The position numbers were made by a program, and so were the translations under genes. Of a stretch of 6,985 nt of DNA, positions 1 to 5,068 are shown piece after piece. Each line of letters begins with the position of its first letter. The first letter of the stretch is position 1. Under the pieces are notes generated by a model, which did no database searches, had not been told where the DNA came from, and worked only from the letters and a program-made list of their open reading frames with translations. The DNA is from Lachnospiraceae bacterium (GTDB taxonomy: Bacteria; Bacillota; Clostridia; Lachnospirales; Lachnospiraceae): assembly GCA_031285465.1 (NCBI GenBank), contig JAITWD010000286.1, positions 1 to 6,985 of the forward strand. The letters are read 5' to 3'.

Positions 1-1
1 G

Positions 2-36
2 GTCATGTGTTTCATGCTTGCATGAAAAAACATGAC
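2..36. repeat. Long imperfect hairpin at window start
   Basis: GTCATGT (2-8) pairs with ACATGAC (30-36), and inside it TTTCATGC (10-17) pairs with GCATGAAA (20-27) around a two-base turn. Only a one-base and a two-base bulge interrupt the 15-bp stem. It could be the end of an upstream transcription unit outside the window, but no T-tract follows on the plus strand (the next bases are TTTGAGACCC). Read on the minus strand it also lacks a clean U-run. Its role is unknown. Confidence 0.5.
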
Positions 37-77
37 TTTGAGACCCGCAAAACATGAGAAAGTAGCCCGATTAGGGC

Positions 78-137
78 GGATTTCGAATGGCTTAGGATTA
101 CGGGAGCGCAAAGCGCGGAGTAATCCGTGGTATCATG
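78..137 (+). repeat. Dispersed 60-bp structured repeat, copy A
   Basis: This matches the reverse complement of 1832-1891 over 60 positions without gaps, 47 identical. The flanks are nearly invariant (12-base 5' block with TTTCGAATG, then TTAGGAT, and a fully identical 15-base 3' block ending GTGGTATCATG). The core forms a hairpin: GGATTAC (95-101) with GTAATCC (120-126), an asymmetric purine-rich internal loop (GGGA/GGA), and GCGC (106-109) with GCGC (113-116) around an AAA loop. It lies 77 nt before the collagen-like gene, in the same orientation. I do not recognise it as a known riboswitch class. It may be a structured RNA leader or a REP/MITE-like mobile hairpin. Confidence 0.8.
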
Positions 138-160
138 GGGTCAAAATACCTTTTGACCCC
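137..160. promoter_or_regulatory. Perfect 10-bp inverted repeat upstream of the collagen-like gene
   Basis: GGGGTCAAAA (137-146) and TTTTGACCCC (151-160) are exact reverse complements separated by TACC. No T-run follows, so it does not look like an intrinsic terminator. Its place just upstream of the -10-like TATAAT at 168-173 suits an operator or an mRNA leader hairpin. ATACC (146-150) can alternatively pair with GGTAT (129-133) in the 3' flank of repeat copy A, which would exclude the palindrome's hairpin. Confidence 0.5.
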
Positions 161-167
161 TACATCA

Positions 168-198
168 TATAATCAAAATCAAGTACAATCAAAATCAA
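168..198 (+). promoter_or_regulatory. Possible -10 element and A-rich direct repeats
   Basis: TATAAT at 168-173 is a perfect -10 hexamer, but no good -35 sits 16-18 bp upstream; the TTGACC at 153-158 is only 9 bp away. A 12-bp direct repeat, AATCAAAATCAA, occurs at 171-182 and 187-198. The stretch leads straight into the ribosome binding site AGGAGG (201-206). Promoter assignment is tentative; transcription could also start upstream of this window. Confidence 0.3.
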
Positions 199-214
199 AA
201 AGGAGGAATTAAAA

Positions 215-901
215 ATGGAGCGACTAAATTGTTGTGAAAAAGAGGGATGTGCGTCCTATAACCATAATAATTTTTATTATTATGGCAGTGATAAAGAAGG
301 GGGTGCAACCAATACTGTTCCGTCGATCGGTGAAAACGGAAACTGGTTTATCGGTGATGTGGATACCGGTATCAGTGCCAAGGGCATCCCTGGTGCGATC
401 GGTCCGGCTGGTCCTCAGGGAGAGCAGGGCGAGACCGGTATCCCCGGTCCCCAGGGGATCCAGGGACCAAAAGGCGATACCGGTGCAAACGGCTTAACGG
501 GTCCAAAGGGTGAGACCGGTGACCTAAACACCGAATCACTGATCCTGCGCCCTGATCTGTGGACGGTCGGAAAGGAATATAATCTGGGTAATCGGCTGTA
601 TGGTTGCCGATATACCGGGACGATAACCGAGTCGGCAGGAGTCCAATCAAAGACGTTTTTGGGAGGGATTGGAACATCCGGACGAATCGCTGGGAGTGGC
701 GGCTGGTGGGATTCTGGCGATAGCTACATAGTTGAACTGGGCGCTTCTTATTACACTGACGGCTCATTGCGTTCAGGAATAACCATGTCGGTTAATTCTA
801 CCACAAACACCAGTAAAACGGGTGATCTGCACCTACATACTATTGCAAAAAAGAGTAGAGTCAACTGCACCTATGACATTTGGGTAAAGTACATAAAGTA
901 A
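215..901 (+). CDS. Collagen-like protein with phage-tail-like C-terminal domain
   Basis: This 228-residue protein starts at an ATG 8 nt after a perfect AGGAGG. Residues 1-34 are Cys-, Asn- and Tyr-rich (Cys 6, 7, 12; run FYYYG), with no signal peptide. Residues 36-56 hold PSIGENGNWFIGDVDTG, a block I associate with Firmicute prophage tail fibres and collagen-like proteins. Residues 57-102 are uninterrupted Gly-X-Y triplets (Gly at every third position from 57 to 102, with GPQ, GPK and GET units), expected to form a trimeric collagen helix. Residues 103-228 are a Gly/Ser/Thr-rich domain ending in YDIWVKYIK, like receptor-binding ends of clostridial phage tail proteins. The gene stands alone, with a terminator after it and no other phage gene in view. 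It could be a prophage remnant, a tail fibre or a spore/cell-surface filament. Collagen-like content is near certain; the role is inferred. Confidence 0.85.
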   Translation: MERLNCCEKEGCASYNHNNFYYYGSDKEGGATNTVPSIGENGNWFIGDVDTGISAKGIPGAIGPAGPQGEQGETGIPGPQGIQGPKGDTGANGLTGPKGETGDLNTESLILRPDLWTVGKEYNLGNRLYGCRYTGTITESAGVQSKTFLGGIGTSGRIAGSGGWWDSGDSYIVELGASYYTDGSLRSGITMSVNSTTNTSKTGDLHLHTIAKKSRVNCTYDIWVKYIK

Positions 902-952
902 GGGTCGACACAAAATGGCAGTAGATGCAATACGGAAGTCATAGGCTTAAGT

Positions 953-990
953 AAGGCTCAGCGGGTACCATCCCGCTGAGCCTTTATTAA
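953..990 (+). terminator. Rho-independent terminator of the collagen-like gene
   Basis: GGCTCAGCGGG (955-965) pairs perfectly with CCCGCTGAGCC (972-982) around TACCAT. Flanking AA/TT at 953-954 and 983-984 extend the stem to 13 bp, and TTTATTAAT follows. It lies 51 nt after the stop codon. Because the flanks are A-rich on one side and T-rich on the other, it could also stop minus-strand transcripts coming from 1111. Confidence 0.85.
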
Positions 991-1047
991 TCCCGTTCCT
1001 ATTAATTAGCACACAAGCACACGACCTGGCAAACTAATCCCCATGCA

Positions 1048-1109
1048 TTTCGCAGATTTTATCTGCGAAACTGCCTAAATAAGAAATTGAAAAATCTATG
1101 ATTTTTCAA
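1048..1109 (-). terminator. Two 10-bp hairpins downstream of the minus-strand operon
   Basis: Immediately after the stop of the minus-strand membrane protein gene, TTGAAAAATC (1087-1096) pairs with GATTTTTCAA (1100-1109) across a 3-nt loop. Further on, TTTCGCAGAT (1048-1057) pairs with ATCTGCGAAA (1061-1070), also across a 3-nt loop. On the minus strand the first hairpin is followed by a T-rich stretch (TTTCTTATTT), so it is the better terminator candidate, although its stem is A/T-rich. Between here and the terminator at 953-990 there is only unremarkable A/T-rich sequence. Confidence 0.55.
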
Positions 1110-1110
1110 A

Positions 1111-1563
1111 CTAATGTTTCCGTGAATAATACAACCAAAGACCAACATATGACAACAAGATCACTATTAAGATCGCACCGATCGTTATTAGAACGGTCCG
1201 GCTAAAGAAGAGCGCCACGATCCCGCCAAAGCCCAGCAAAGCGACGGTTAACTGCACCGTAGCACGGCAGGTTTTGAGGGTAACCATCCGGTTCCGTTCG
1301 TCGGTCTCCGCGATGTGCAATTCTTCCAATAACGCTGGCGAGGAAAGGCTTTGCCGATATTTGCGAATGGCACGAAGGGAGGGAACCTCACCGCCTACTA
1401 ATAAGCCGACCAAAATGGAGATTTCCGTAGAATCCACCGCGTCAATACTGCCCGCTAACCGGGCCTTGATAAAAAGGGCTACTATCACTAGTACTCCGAT
1501 CACAGTAGCTTTAACGATCTGTATAAATAGCCGTCGCTCAATCACTTTTTTAAAAGATATCAT
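1111..1563 (-). CDS. Small integral membrane protein coupled to an Xre-type regulator
   Basis: I place the start at the ATG at 1563, giving 150 residues, because GGAGGAG (1577-1571 on the minus strand) lies 7 nt before it. The open frame reaches back to 1656, but that part overlaps the upstream gene and has no ribosome binding site. Hydrophobic segments lie at about residues 15-32, 46-59 (weak), 102-120 and 123-146, so three or four membrane helices are expected. A charged loop between them contains ETDERNRMV (86-94), a DER-type motif that I associate with uncharacterised membrane proteins encoded next to small Cro/CI-type regulators. Its start overlaps the end of the regulator gene by 14 bp, indicating translational coupling. 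The biochemical role is unknown; a membrane sensor or modulator of the regulator is a guess from the pairing. Confidence 0.75.
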   Translation of the reverse strand: MISFKKVIERRLFIQIVKATVIGVLVIVALFIKARLAGSIDAVDSTEISILVGLLVGGEVPSLRAIRKYRQSLSSPALLEELHIAETDERNRMVTLKTCRATVQLTVALLGFGGIVALFFSRTVLITIGAILIVILLSYVGLWLYYSRKH

Positions 1564-1771
1564 AATCAATCTCCTCCACATCAGAGAAATCAAAAACCTC
1601 CTCGATCGACCGTCCAAAAAACCTGGAAATCTTATAGGCGAGTGGCAAAGAGGCAATGTACTTTTCGTTTTCTATCGAAGTGATCGTATGGCGGGTGACA
1701 TGCACCGCTTTCGCCAATTCTTCCTGGGAAATACGCCGCTTCTTACGCAGCTCACGTATCTGGGTTTTCAT
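1550..1771 (-). CDS. Small Cro/CI-family (HTH_3) transcriptional regulator
   Basis: This 73-residue protein is almost wholly a helix-turn-helix DNA-binding domain. It has ELRKKRRISQEELAKAVHVT (7-26), followed by the recognition helix RHTITSIENEKY (27-38) and the LPLAYKISRFF / SIEEVF helices typical of small Firmicute regulators of the YgzD type. The tail FSDVEEIDYDIF is acidic. The ATG at 1771 is preceded by AGGTGAGGTG (minus strand, 1790-1781). It is the first gene of a two-gene operon with the membrane protein at 1111-1563, transcribed from the promoter at 1902-1931. Its leader carries repeat copy B. Tandem ACTTATA repeats overlapping the -10 box (1917-1904 on the minus strand) are a possible self-regulation site. 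DNA binding is secure from the sequence; its targets are unknown. Confidence 0.92.
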   Translation of the reverse strand: MKTQIRELRKKRRISQEELAKAVHVTRHTITSIENEKYIASLPLAYKISRFFGRSIEEVFDFSDVEEIDYDIF

Positions 1772-1831
1772 TCAACCGCCCACCTCACCTTTTATTTTTT
1801 TATCAGACCAACGGCATACTTGACGTTGCAT

Positions 1832-1891
1832 CATGATACCACGGATCGCTTCGCACGGTGTGCTCTCGCGATCCTAAAACATTCGAAATTC
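1832..1891 (-). repeat. Dispersed 60-bp structured repeat, copy B
   Basis: This is the minus-strand partner of 78-137. Its hairpin is GGATCGC (1874-1868) with GCGATCC (1849-1843), internal loop GAGA/GAA, then GCAC (1863-1860) with GTGC (1856-1853) around an ACC loop. Compared with copy A, two pairs of the outer stem and one of the inner stem have changed on both strands and remain Watson-Crick. The repeat begins 10 nt after the -10 box of the promoter at 1902-1931 and ends 60 nt before the regulator's ATG. It should therefore lie at the very 5' end of that mRNA. Confidence 0.8.
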
Positions 1892-1901
1892 AAGTATCAT
1901 T

Positions 1902-1931
1902 ATTATAAGTTATAAGTAACCGGCTAGTCAA
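1902..1931 (-). promoter_or_regulatory. Sigma-A promoter of the regulator/membrane protein operon
   Basis: On the minus strand, TTGACT (1931-1926) and TATAAT (1907-1902) are separated by 18 bp. The transcription start is expected near 1895. A tandem 7-bp direct repeat, ACTTATA twice (1917-1904), spans the spacer and overlaps the -10, a natural place for an operator. Transcripts from here would begin with repeat copy B. Confidence 0.75.
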
Positions 1932-1948
1932 GTTCACTGACCATTTAA

Positions 1949-1960
1949 TGTATAGTTTAC
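1949..1960. promoter_or_regulatory. 12-bp sequence shared, inverted, with the exporter promoter
   Basis: TGTATAGTTTAC here is the exact reverse complement of 2670-2681, which overlaps the -10 box of the ABC exporter promoter. Both copies are intergenic and flank the Xre regulator gene at 2147. They may be operator sites of one regulator, but a chance match between two A/T-rich promoter regions is possible. Confidence 0.3.
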
Positions 1961-1971
1961 TTATCATTTTT

Positions 1972-2005
1972 GAAAAACCAGATCAATGATAGGTCTTGGT
2001 TTTTC
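1972..2005. repeat. Intergenic hairpin upstream of the second regulator
   Basis: GAAAAACCA (1972-1980) pairs with TGGTTTTTC (1997-2005). GATC (1981-1984) can extend the stem by pairing with GGTC (1992-1995, one G-U) past a single bulged T. It lies between the divergent regulator genes. A T-rich 3' arm makes it terminator-like for either direction, but no transcript ends here by gene order. The rest of 1932-2146 shows only a weak promoter candidate (TTGTAA at 2095, TATCAT at 2119, 18-bp spacing). Confidence 0.5.
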
Positions 2006-2146
2006 TTGAAGTATAAGTGGTCTTATGGTAGGGTATTTAAGAAAGTGAATAGGAGATTGGCGGTCGCAGCTGATATTACTAAACGGAGCGTTGATTGTAA
2101 ATCGGTTCAAACATCGTTATCATTTTAAAGGTAGGAGGTGAGCAAA

Positions 2147-2527
2147 GTGGATAACATTCAAGTGGGCAAATTAATCCGCAGACTTCGCGCAGAAAAGAAT
2201 ATGACACAGCGTGAAATCGCGGATCAAATGGGTATCACCGAGCAGGCGGTTTCAAAATGGGAACGAGGGCTTGGTGGGCCGGACATTTCACTTTTGCCAG
2301 AACTCTCCACAATACTAGGCGTCAATGAGGATGATTATTACGTCACGATTGACCATGAAATGAGTCGTGAGCATTATATTTCATTTGTCGCATATGTGGG
2401 TTATGATCGTGTGTTGATCGTGAAATTATACCCCCAGCAAGATGCCGAGTTGCGTTTTCCCAAAATGCAGGGTCGCAGGATATTAGCCTACTGTAACCAG
2501 CATGGTCTGTGGGAGGAACGATTATAA
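2147..2527 (+). CDS. Xre-family transcriptional regulator
   Basis: I take the GTG at 2147 as start (126 residues), because AGGAGG at 2133-2138 is 8 nt before it. The in-frame GTG at 2138 overlaps that binding site and cannot use it. Residues 7-59 form a Cro/CI helix-turn-helix: GKLIRRLRAEKNMTQREIAD, then MGITEQAVSKWERG as turn and recognition helix, and DISLLPELSTILGV. Residues 60-126 are a separate C-terminal region with KLYPQQDAELRFP (93-105) and LAYCNQHGLWE (113-123). I recall similar tails on Firmicute regulators with an Xre head, but their function is not known to me. Only one Cys is present, so a zinc ribbon is unlikely. The gene lies 178 bp upstream of the ABC exporter, in the same direction, with a terminator between, so it is probably a separate transcript that may regulate the exporter. 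Confidence 0.9.
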   Translation: MDNIQVGKLIRRLRAEKNMTQREIADQMGITEQAVSKWERGLGGPDISLLPELSTILGVNEDDYYVTIDHEMSREHYISFVAYVGYDRVLIVKLYPQQDAELRFPKMQGRRILAYCNQHGLWEERL

Positions 2528-2530
2528 GGG

Positions 2531-2573
2531 GATTAAAGATTTAAGGAAACACTGCTTTAATCAGTGTTTCCTT
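2531..2573 (+). repeat. 12-bp hairpin with a competing upstream pairing
   Basis: AAGGAAACACTG (2543-2554) pairs perfectly with CAGTGTTTCCTT (2562-2573) around the loop CTTTAAT. GATTAAAG (2531-2538), just before the stem, is the exact complement of the loop plus one base (CTTTAATC, 2555-2562). This allows an alternative hairpin or a partial loop contact. It starts 3 nt after the regulator's stop. No T-run follows, so the stronger terminator is the next hairpin. Confidence 0.6.
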
Positions 2574-2592
2574 AGACGCTCGACCTATTTAG

Positions 2593-2630
2593 AAGGTCTG
2601 TGCAGTAAATGCACAGACCTTTTGTAGTTT
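2593..2630 (+). terminator. Rho-independent terminator after the Xre regulator
   Basis: AAGGTCTGTGCA (2593-2604) pairs perfectly with TGCACAGACCTT (2610-2621) around GTAAA. The 3' arm runs into TTTTGTAGTTT. It separates the regulator transcript from the exporter promoter at 2648. Confidence 0.88.
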
Positions 2631-2647
2631 CGTCCTTCGATGCAAAG

Positions 2648-2676
2648 TTGACTTAACGAAAAATGTGTGGTAAACT
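2648..2676 (+). promoter_or_regulatory. Sigma-A promoter of the ABC exporter
   Basis: TTGACT (2648-2653) and TAAACT (2671-2676) are 17 bp apart. The expected start near 2683 lies about 23 nt before the ATG at 2706. This placement also argues against the upstream in-frame GTG at 2667 as a start. The -10 is embedded in the 12-bp sequence found inverted at 1949-1960, a possible regulator site. Confidence 0.7.
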
Positions 2677-2705
2677 ATACAAAGAAATCAAGCGAGGTGC
2701 CTACT

Positions 2706-3494
2706 ATGCTAACCATCCAATTTGAATCGATTAAAAAAACCTTTGGTAGCGTTACCGCCATCAATGACCTGCAACTAACCATTAACGAAGGCGAGGTGTA
2801 TGCCCTGTTAGGTCATAATGGTGCCGGTAAGACCACCACCCTGCGTCTGCTCCTGGGTCTCCTTGAACCGGATCACGGCACCATCACCGTTTTTGGTAAA
2901 AATCCCCTTGGCGATGGTGATACCGTCCGCAGGATGTGCGGGGTCCTATCTGAGGATGTTGGACTATATGAGTCACTGACCGTCGATGACAACCTCCGCT
3001 ATTATGCCGACATCTACGGCATGAGCCGCGTTGAAGCAAATAAACGCATCGACCAACTGCTGGATCGTTTCGACCTCTTTGACAAGAAATGCCTGATTGT
3101 AAAAGGTTTTTCCACCGGCATGAAAAAGAAGGTTGCCCTGATCCGTGCCATGCTCCATCGCCCCCGTATTTTACTGCTGGACGAACAGACCAACGGACTC
3201 GACCCAGTGAGCACCGCCGATCTGCGCACCATCCTGTCACAGCTTGCCAGGGAGCAAGGCACCACCATAATCATGACCACCCATAACCTGGAGGAGGTTC
3301 AAAAGATGTGTGACCGCATCAGCATCCTTCGTCATGGTCAAAATATTCTCACCGCCTCCATTTCTGCCTTAAAGAATAGCAACCAATATGTCGAGCAGGG
3401 GCAGTTCTCGCTTGAAAAACTCTACATGGATATTGAAACAATAAAAACAACCGAAGCAATAAAAATAACCGAAGCTAAGGGGGCAAATAAATGA
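2706..3494 (+). CDS. ABC transporter ATP-binding protein (ABC-2 exporter type)
   Basis: The start is the ATG at 2706 (262 residues), 6 nt after GAGGTG. All nucleotide-binding motifs are visible: Walker A GHNGAGKT (36-43); a Q-loop region GVLSEDVGLY where Glu83 replaces Gln, as in many ABC-2 exporter ATPases; signature FSTGM (135-139); Walker B ILLLDE (155-160); D-loop GLDP (164-167); and switch His193 in TTHNLEE. Residue 161 is Gln, giving DEQTNGLDP in place of the near-universal DEPTNGLDP. The protein would hydrolyse ATP at the inner membrane face to drive the permease encoded next, whose start overlaps its stop (ATGA, 3491-3494). The last 20 residues contain a recent-looking duplication (IKTTEA/IKITEA). 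The substrate cannot be told from sequence; NatA-like sodium export, drug or peptide export are all possible. Confidence 0.93.
   Translation: MLTIQFESIKKTFGSVTAINDLQLTINEGEVYALLGHNGAGKTTTLRLLLGLLEPDHGTITVFGKNPLGDGDTVRRMCGVLSEDVGLYESLTVDDNLRYYADIYGMSRVEANKRIDQLLDRFDLFDKKCLIVKGFSTGMKKKVALIRAMLHRPRILLLDEQTNGLDPVSTADLRTILSQLAREQGTTIIMTTHNLEEVQKMCDRISILRHGQNILTASISALKNSNQYVEQGQFSLEKLYMDIETIKTTEAIKITEAKGANK
3440..3475 (+). repeat. 18-bp tandem duplication in the ATPase 3' end
   Basis: The units at 3440-3457 and 3458-3475 differ at one base (AACAACC versus AATAACC). The duplication adds six in-frame codons, encoding IKTTEA then IKITEA, to the C-terminal tail of the ATPase after the conserved domain. 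It is probably neutral. Confidence 0.8.
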
Positions 3495-4951
3495 ACCATT
3501 CGACCTTGGTTTTACAGATACAGCTTGCCCGATTCAAACGTGAAAAGGGAATGCTTATTTTTTATGGACTGACCATTGTGATCGTGGGGATCATTGTCCC
3601 GATGGCGATGGGCGGCATGGGCTCATCACTAACCATGGCGGCGCTATTGACGACCACCTTTCTAAAACCGCTCCTTTCCGATAGTGTGGCAGGAGAGCGC
3701 GATCATCGAACCCTCGAACCCCTCCTGTCTTCGCCGATGAGCGGTAAAAGTATTGTATGGGGTAAAGCCCGCTTTTGCTTGTGCTTTGCCATTGTTTTTT
3801 TCGGTCTGATCGTTTTGTGCGCGACCCTGACCAACTGGCTGCGCGGATCTGCCGGGCAGAGCGGACTGATTGGACTAACCGGCAATGAAGGAACGATGGC
3901 GGTGTGGCAATGGATGGGGATACTCCTGATGGCGCTGTTTAATTTCGGTGCCATTGCCCTTTCCGGTGTTTACCTTTCCGCCACATCGGCCGATATGCGT
4001 ACTGCCAACAGCCGGGTGTCGCGTGCCGCCTACCCGATGGGCATGATTTTTCTGATATACACAGCGGTCATCGTGCTGGTAGACCGCACCACAGCAGCGC
4101 TGATGGGCATGACGCTAATATTTATCTACCTTTGCATTATCCTTTTCTTTGCCATTAAGTTAAGCACAATGAAACAATCGGATTATTATGAGAACATCAA
4201 AAGCAAAGCGGTGCGGGCAACCCATCAAAATCATCTCGTGATGGGGACGCCCAAGTCATCTTTTGGAACGGTGTTTTGTTTTGAATTAAAGTACCTGCTG
4301 ACATTGAAACTTATGCTGCTTAACTTTGCGGGGATGTGTGCCACACCGGCATTGATCGCCTGCGTGCTCCCACAATACACCGGCGTATTCGACCTCAATT
4401 ACGCCGTCTTTACCACCATCCTATTGATCCCGCGTGTACCGACCAACCTGATCGCCTATTCCATCGGCGGGGAAAAGGTGTATAAAACCGGCGAATCATT
4501 GCTGGCGACCCCGCTCCCGGCACGGTCGATCGTTCTGGCCAAATGCATGGTCCCCCTGTTGGTATCGACCGTCATGCTGGCGGTATCCGCCTTGATAACC
4601 TTGCTGGTGGTAACGGTATATGGATGGATCCGCCCCGAATTCATATTGGTCGATCACTATACCATCGGACAGCTGGTCTTGTTATTTCCGGTGGGGATTA
4701 TGTCCTCCATGCTGATGATCGCTCTCTCGGCAATCGCTTCGGTGCTAATGAAAACCCCGCGTCACGGTCTATATGTGACCAGCATAATATCCATCCTTTT
4801 CGTTCTGCCCGTGGTCGCGATCGTCTACGGAACCACCGACCACCTCCGGTGGTCACTGATATATTTAGCGGTGCTCCTGATCGGCAATGCAATCTGTATT
4901 AAAGGCATCTTAGGCCGCACAACCCGTCCCCAGATAATGCGCTACCTGTAA
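3491..4951 (+). CDS. ABC-2 type permease, two-half fused form
   Basis: This 486-residue polytopic membrane protein is translationally coupled to the ATPase by an ATGA overlap, with AAGGGGG (3477-3483) as ribosome binding site. It contains the ABC-2 coupling motif twice. The first copy is AGERDHRTLEPLLSSP (67-82), followed by SIVWGK; the second is GGEKVYKTGESLLATP (326-341), followed by SIVLAK. The two 26-residue segments share 11 identical positions. Each motif is followed by several hydrophobic helices (about 95-112, 141-165, 182-222 in the first half; 352-376, 393-420, 425-446, 455-473 in the second). The protein therefore looks like two ABC-2 half-permeases joined in one chain by a hydrophilic linker at about 224-258. 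One gene could then supply a whole transmembrane channel with an ATPase homodimer. The second motif is less canonical (Gly for Leu, Ser for Pro). The transported substrate is unknown. Confidence 0.88.
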   Translation: MNHSTLVLQIQLARFKREKGMLIFYGLTIVIVGIIVPMAMGGMGSSLTMAALLTTTFLKPLLSDSVAGERDHRTLEPLLSSPMSGKSIVWGKARFCLCFAIVFFGLIVLCATLTNWLRGSAGQSGLIGLTGNEGTMAVWQWMGILLMALFNFGAIALSGVYLSATSADMRTANSRVSRAAYPMGMIFLIYTAVIVLVDRTTAALMGMTLIFIYLCIILFFAIKLSTMKQSDYYENIKSKAVRATHQNHLVMGTPKSSFGTVFCFELKYLLTLKLMLLNFAGMCATPALIACVLPQYTGVFDLNYAVFTTILLIPRVPTNLIAYSIGGEKVYKTGESLLATPLPARSIVLAKCMVPLLVSTVMLAVSALITLLVVTVYGWIRPEFILVDHYTIGQLVLLFPVGIMSSMLMIALSAIASVLMKTPRHGLYVTSIISILFVLPVVAIVYGTTDHLRWSLIYLAVLLIGNAICIKGILGRTTRPQIMRYL

Positions 4952-5068
4952 ATCGGTCCCCAAAAGATGCCCTAATATTATTACCCCATCGGCTTCACCC
5001 CATGCCACCCCCCGCATGAACTCATCAAAATTTCTGGCATATGCTAAATAAAAAGGCCGGGAGTTTTT

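Noticed and set aside
171..198. A-rich direct repeats considered as CRISPR-like or an iteron array.
   Set aside because: Only two 12-bp units of low complexity with a 4-bp gap; no spacer structure or replication gene.
372..767. 131-codon minus-strand frame inside the collagen-like gene.
   Set aside because: It is a shadow produced by the repetitive Gly-X-Y codons; no start signal and no domain.
1274..1915. Long plus-strand open frame of 213 codons across the regulator/membrane protein operon.
   Set aside because: It is antisense to two genes with clear domains, overlap coupling, ribosome binding sites and a promoter; its composition is Arg/Ser/Thr-rich and shadow-like.
2045..2126. 27-codon GTG-initiated frame upstream of the Xre gene.
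   Set aside because: No ribosome binding site, no recognisable motif, and the length is well within chance.
2667..2705. Upstream in-frame GTG as start of the ABC ATPase.
   Set aside because: It lies inside the promoter spacer and has no ribosome binding site; the ATG at 2706 has GAGGTG at ideal spacing and matches the family N-terminus.
5018..5053. 11-codon frame (MNSSKFLAYAK) just before the subtilase, considered as a peptide precursor.
   Set aside because: No ribosome binding site; the upstream bases are C-rich, and the length is trivially expected by chance.
4952..5068. A minus-strand frame through the gap between permease and subtilase reads protein-like (for example NFDEFMRGVAWGEADG).
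   Set aside because: The open frame is mostly antisense to two well-supported genes, has no convincing start or ribosome binding site, and I recognise no family. A decayed gene remnant is possible but unsupported.
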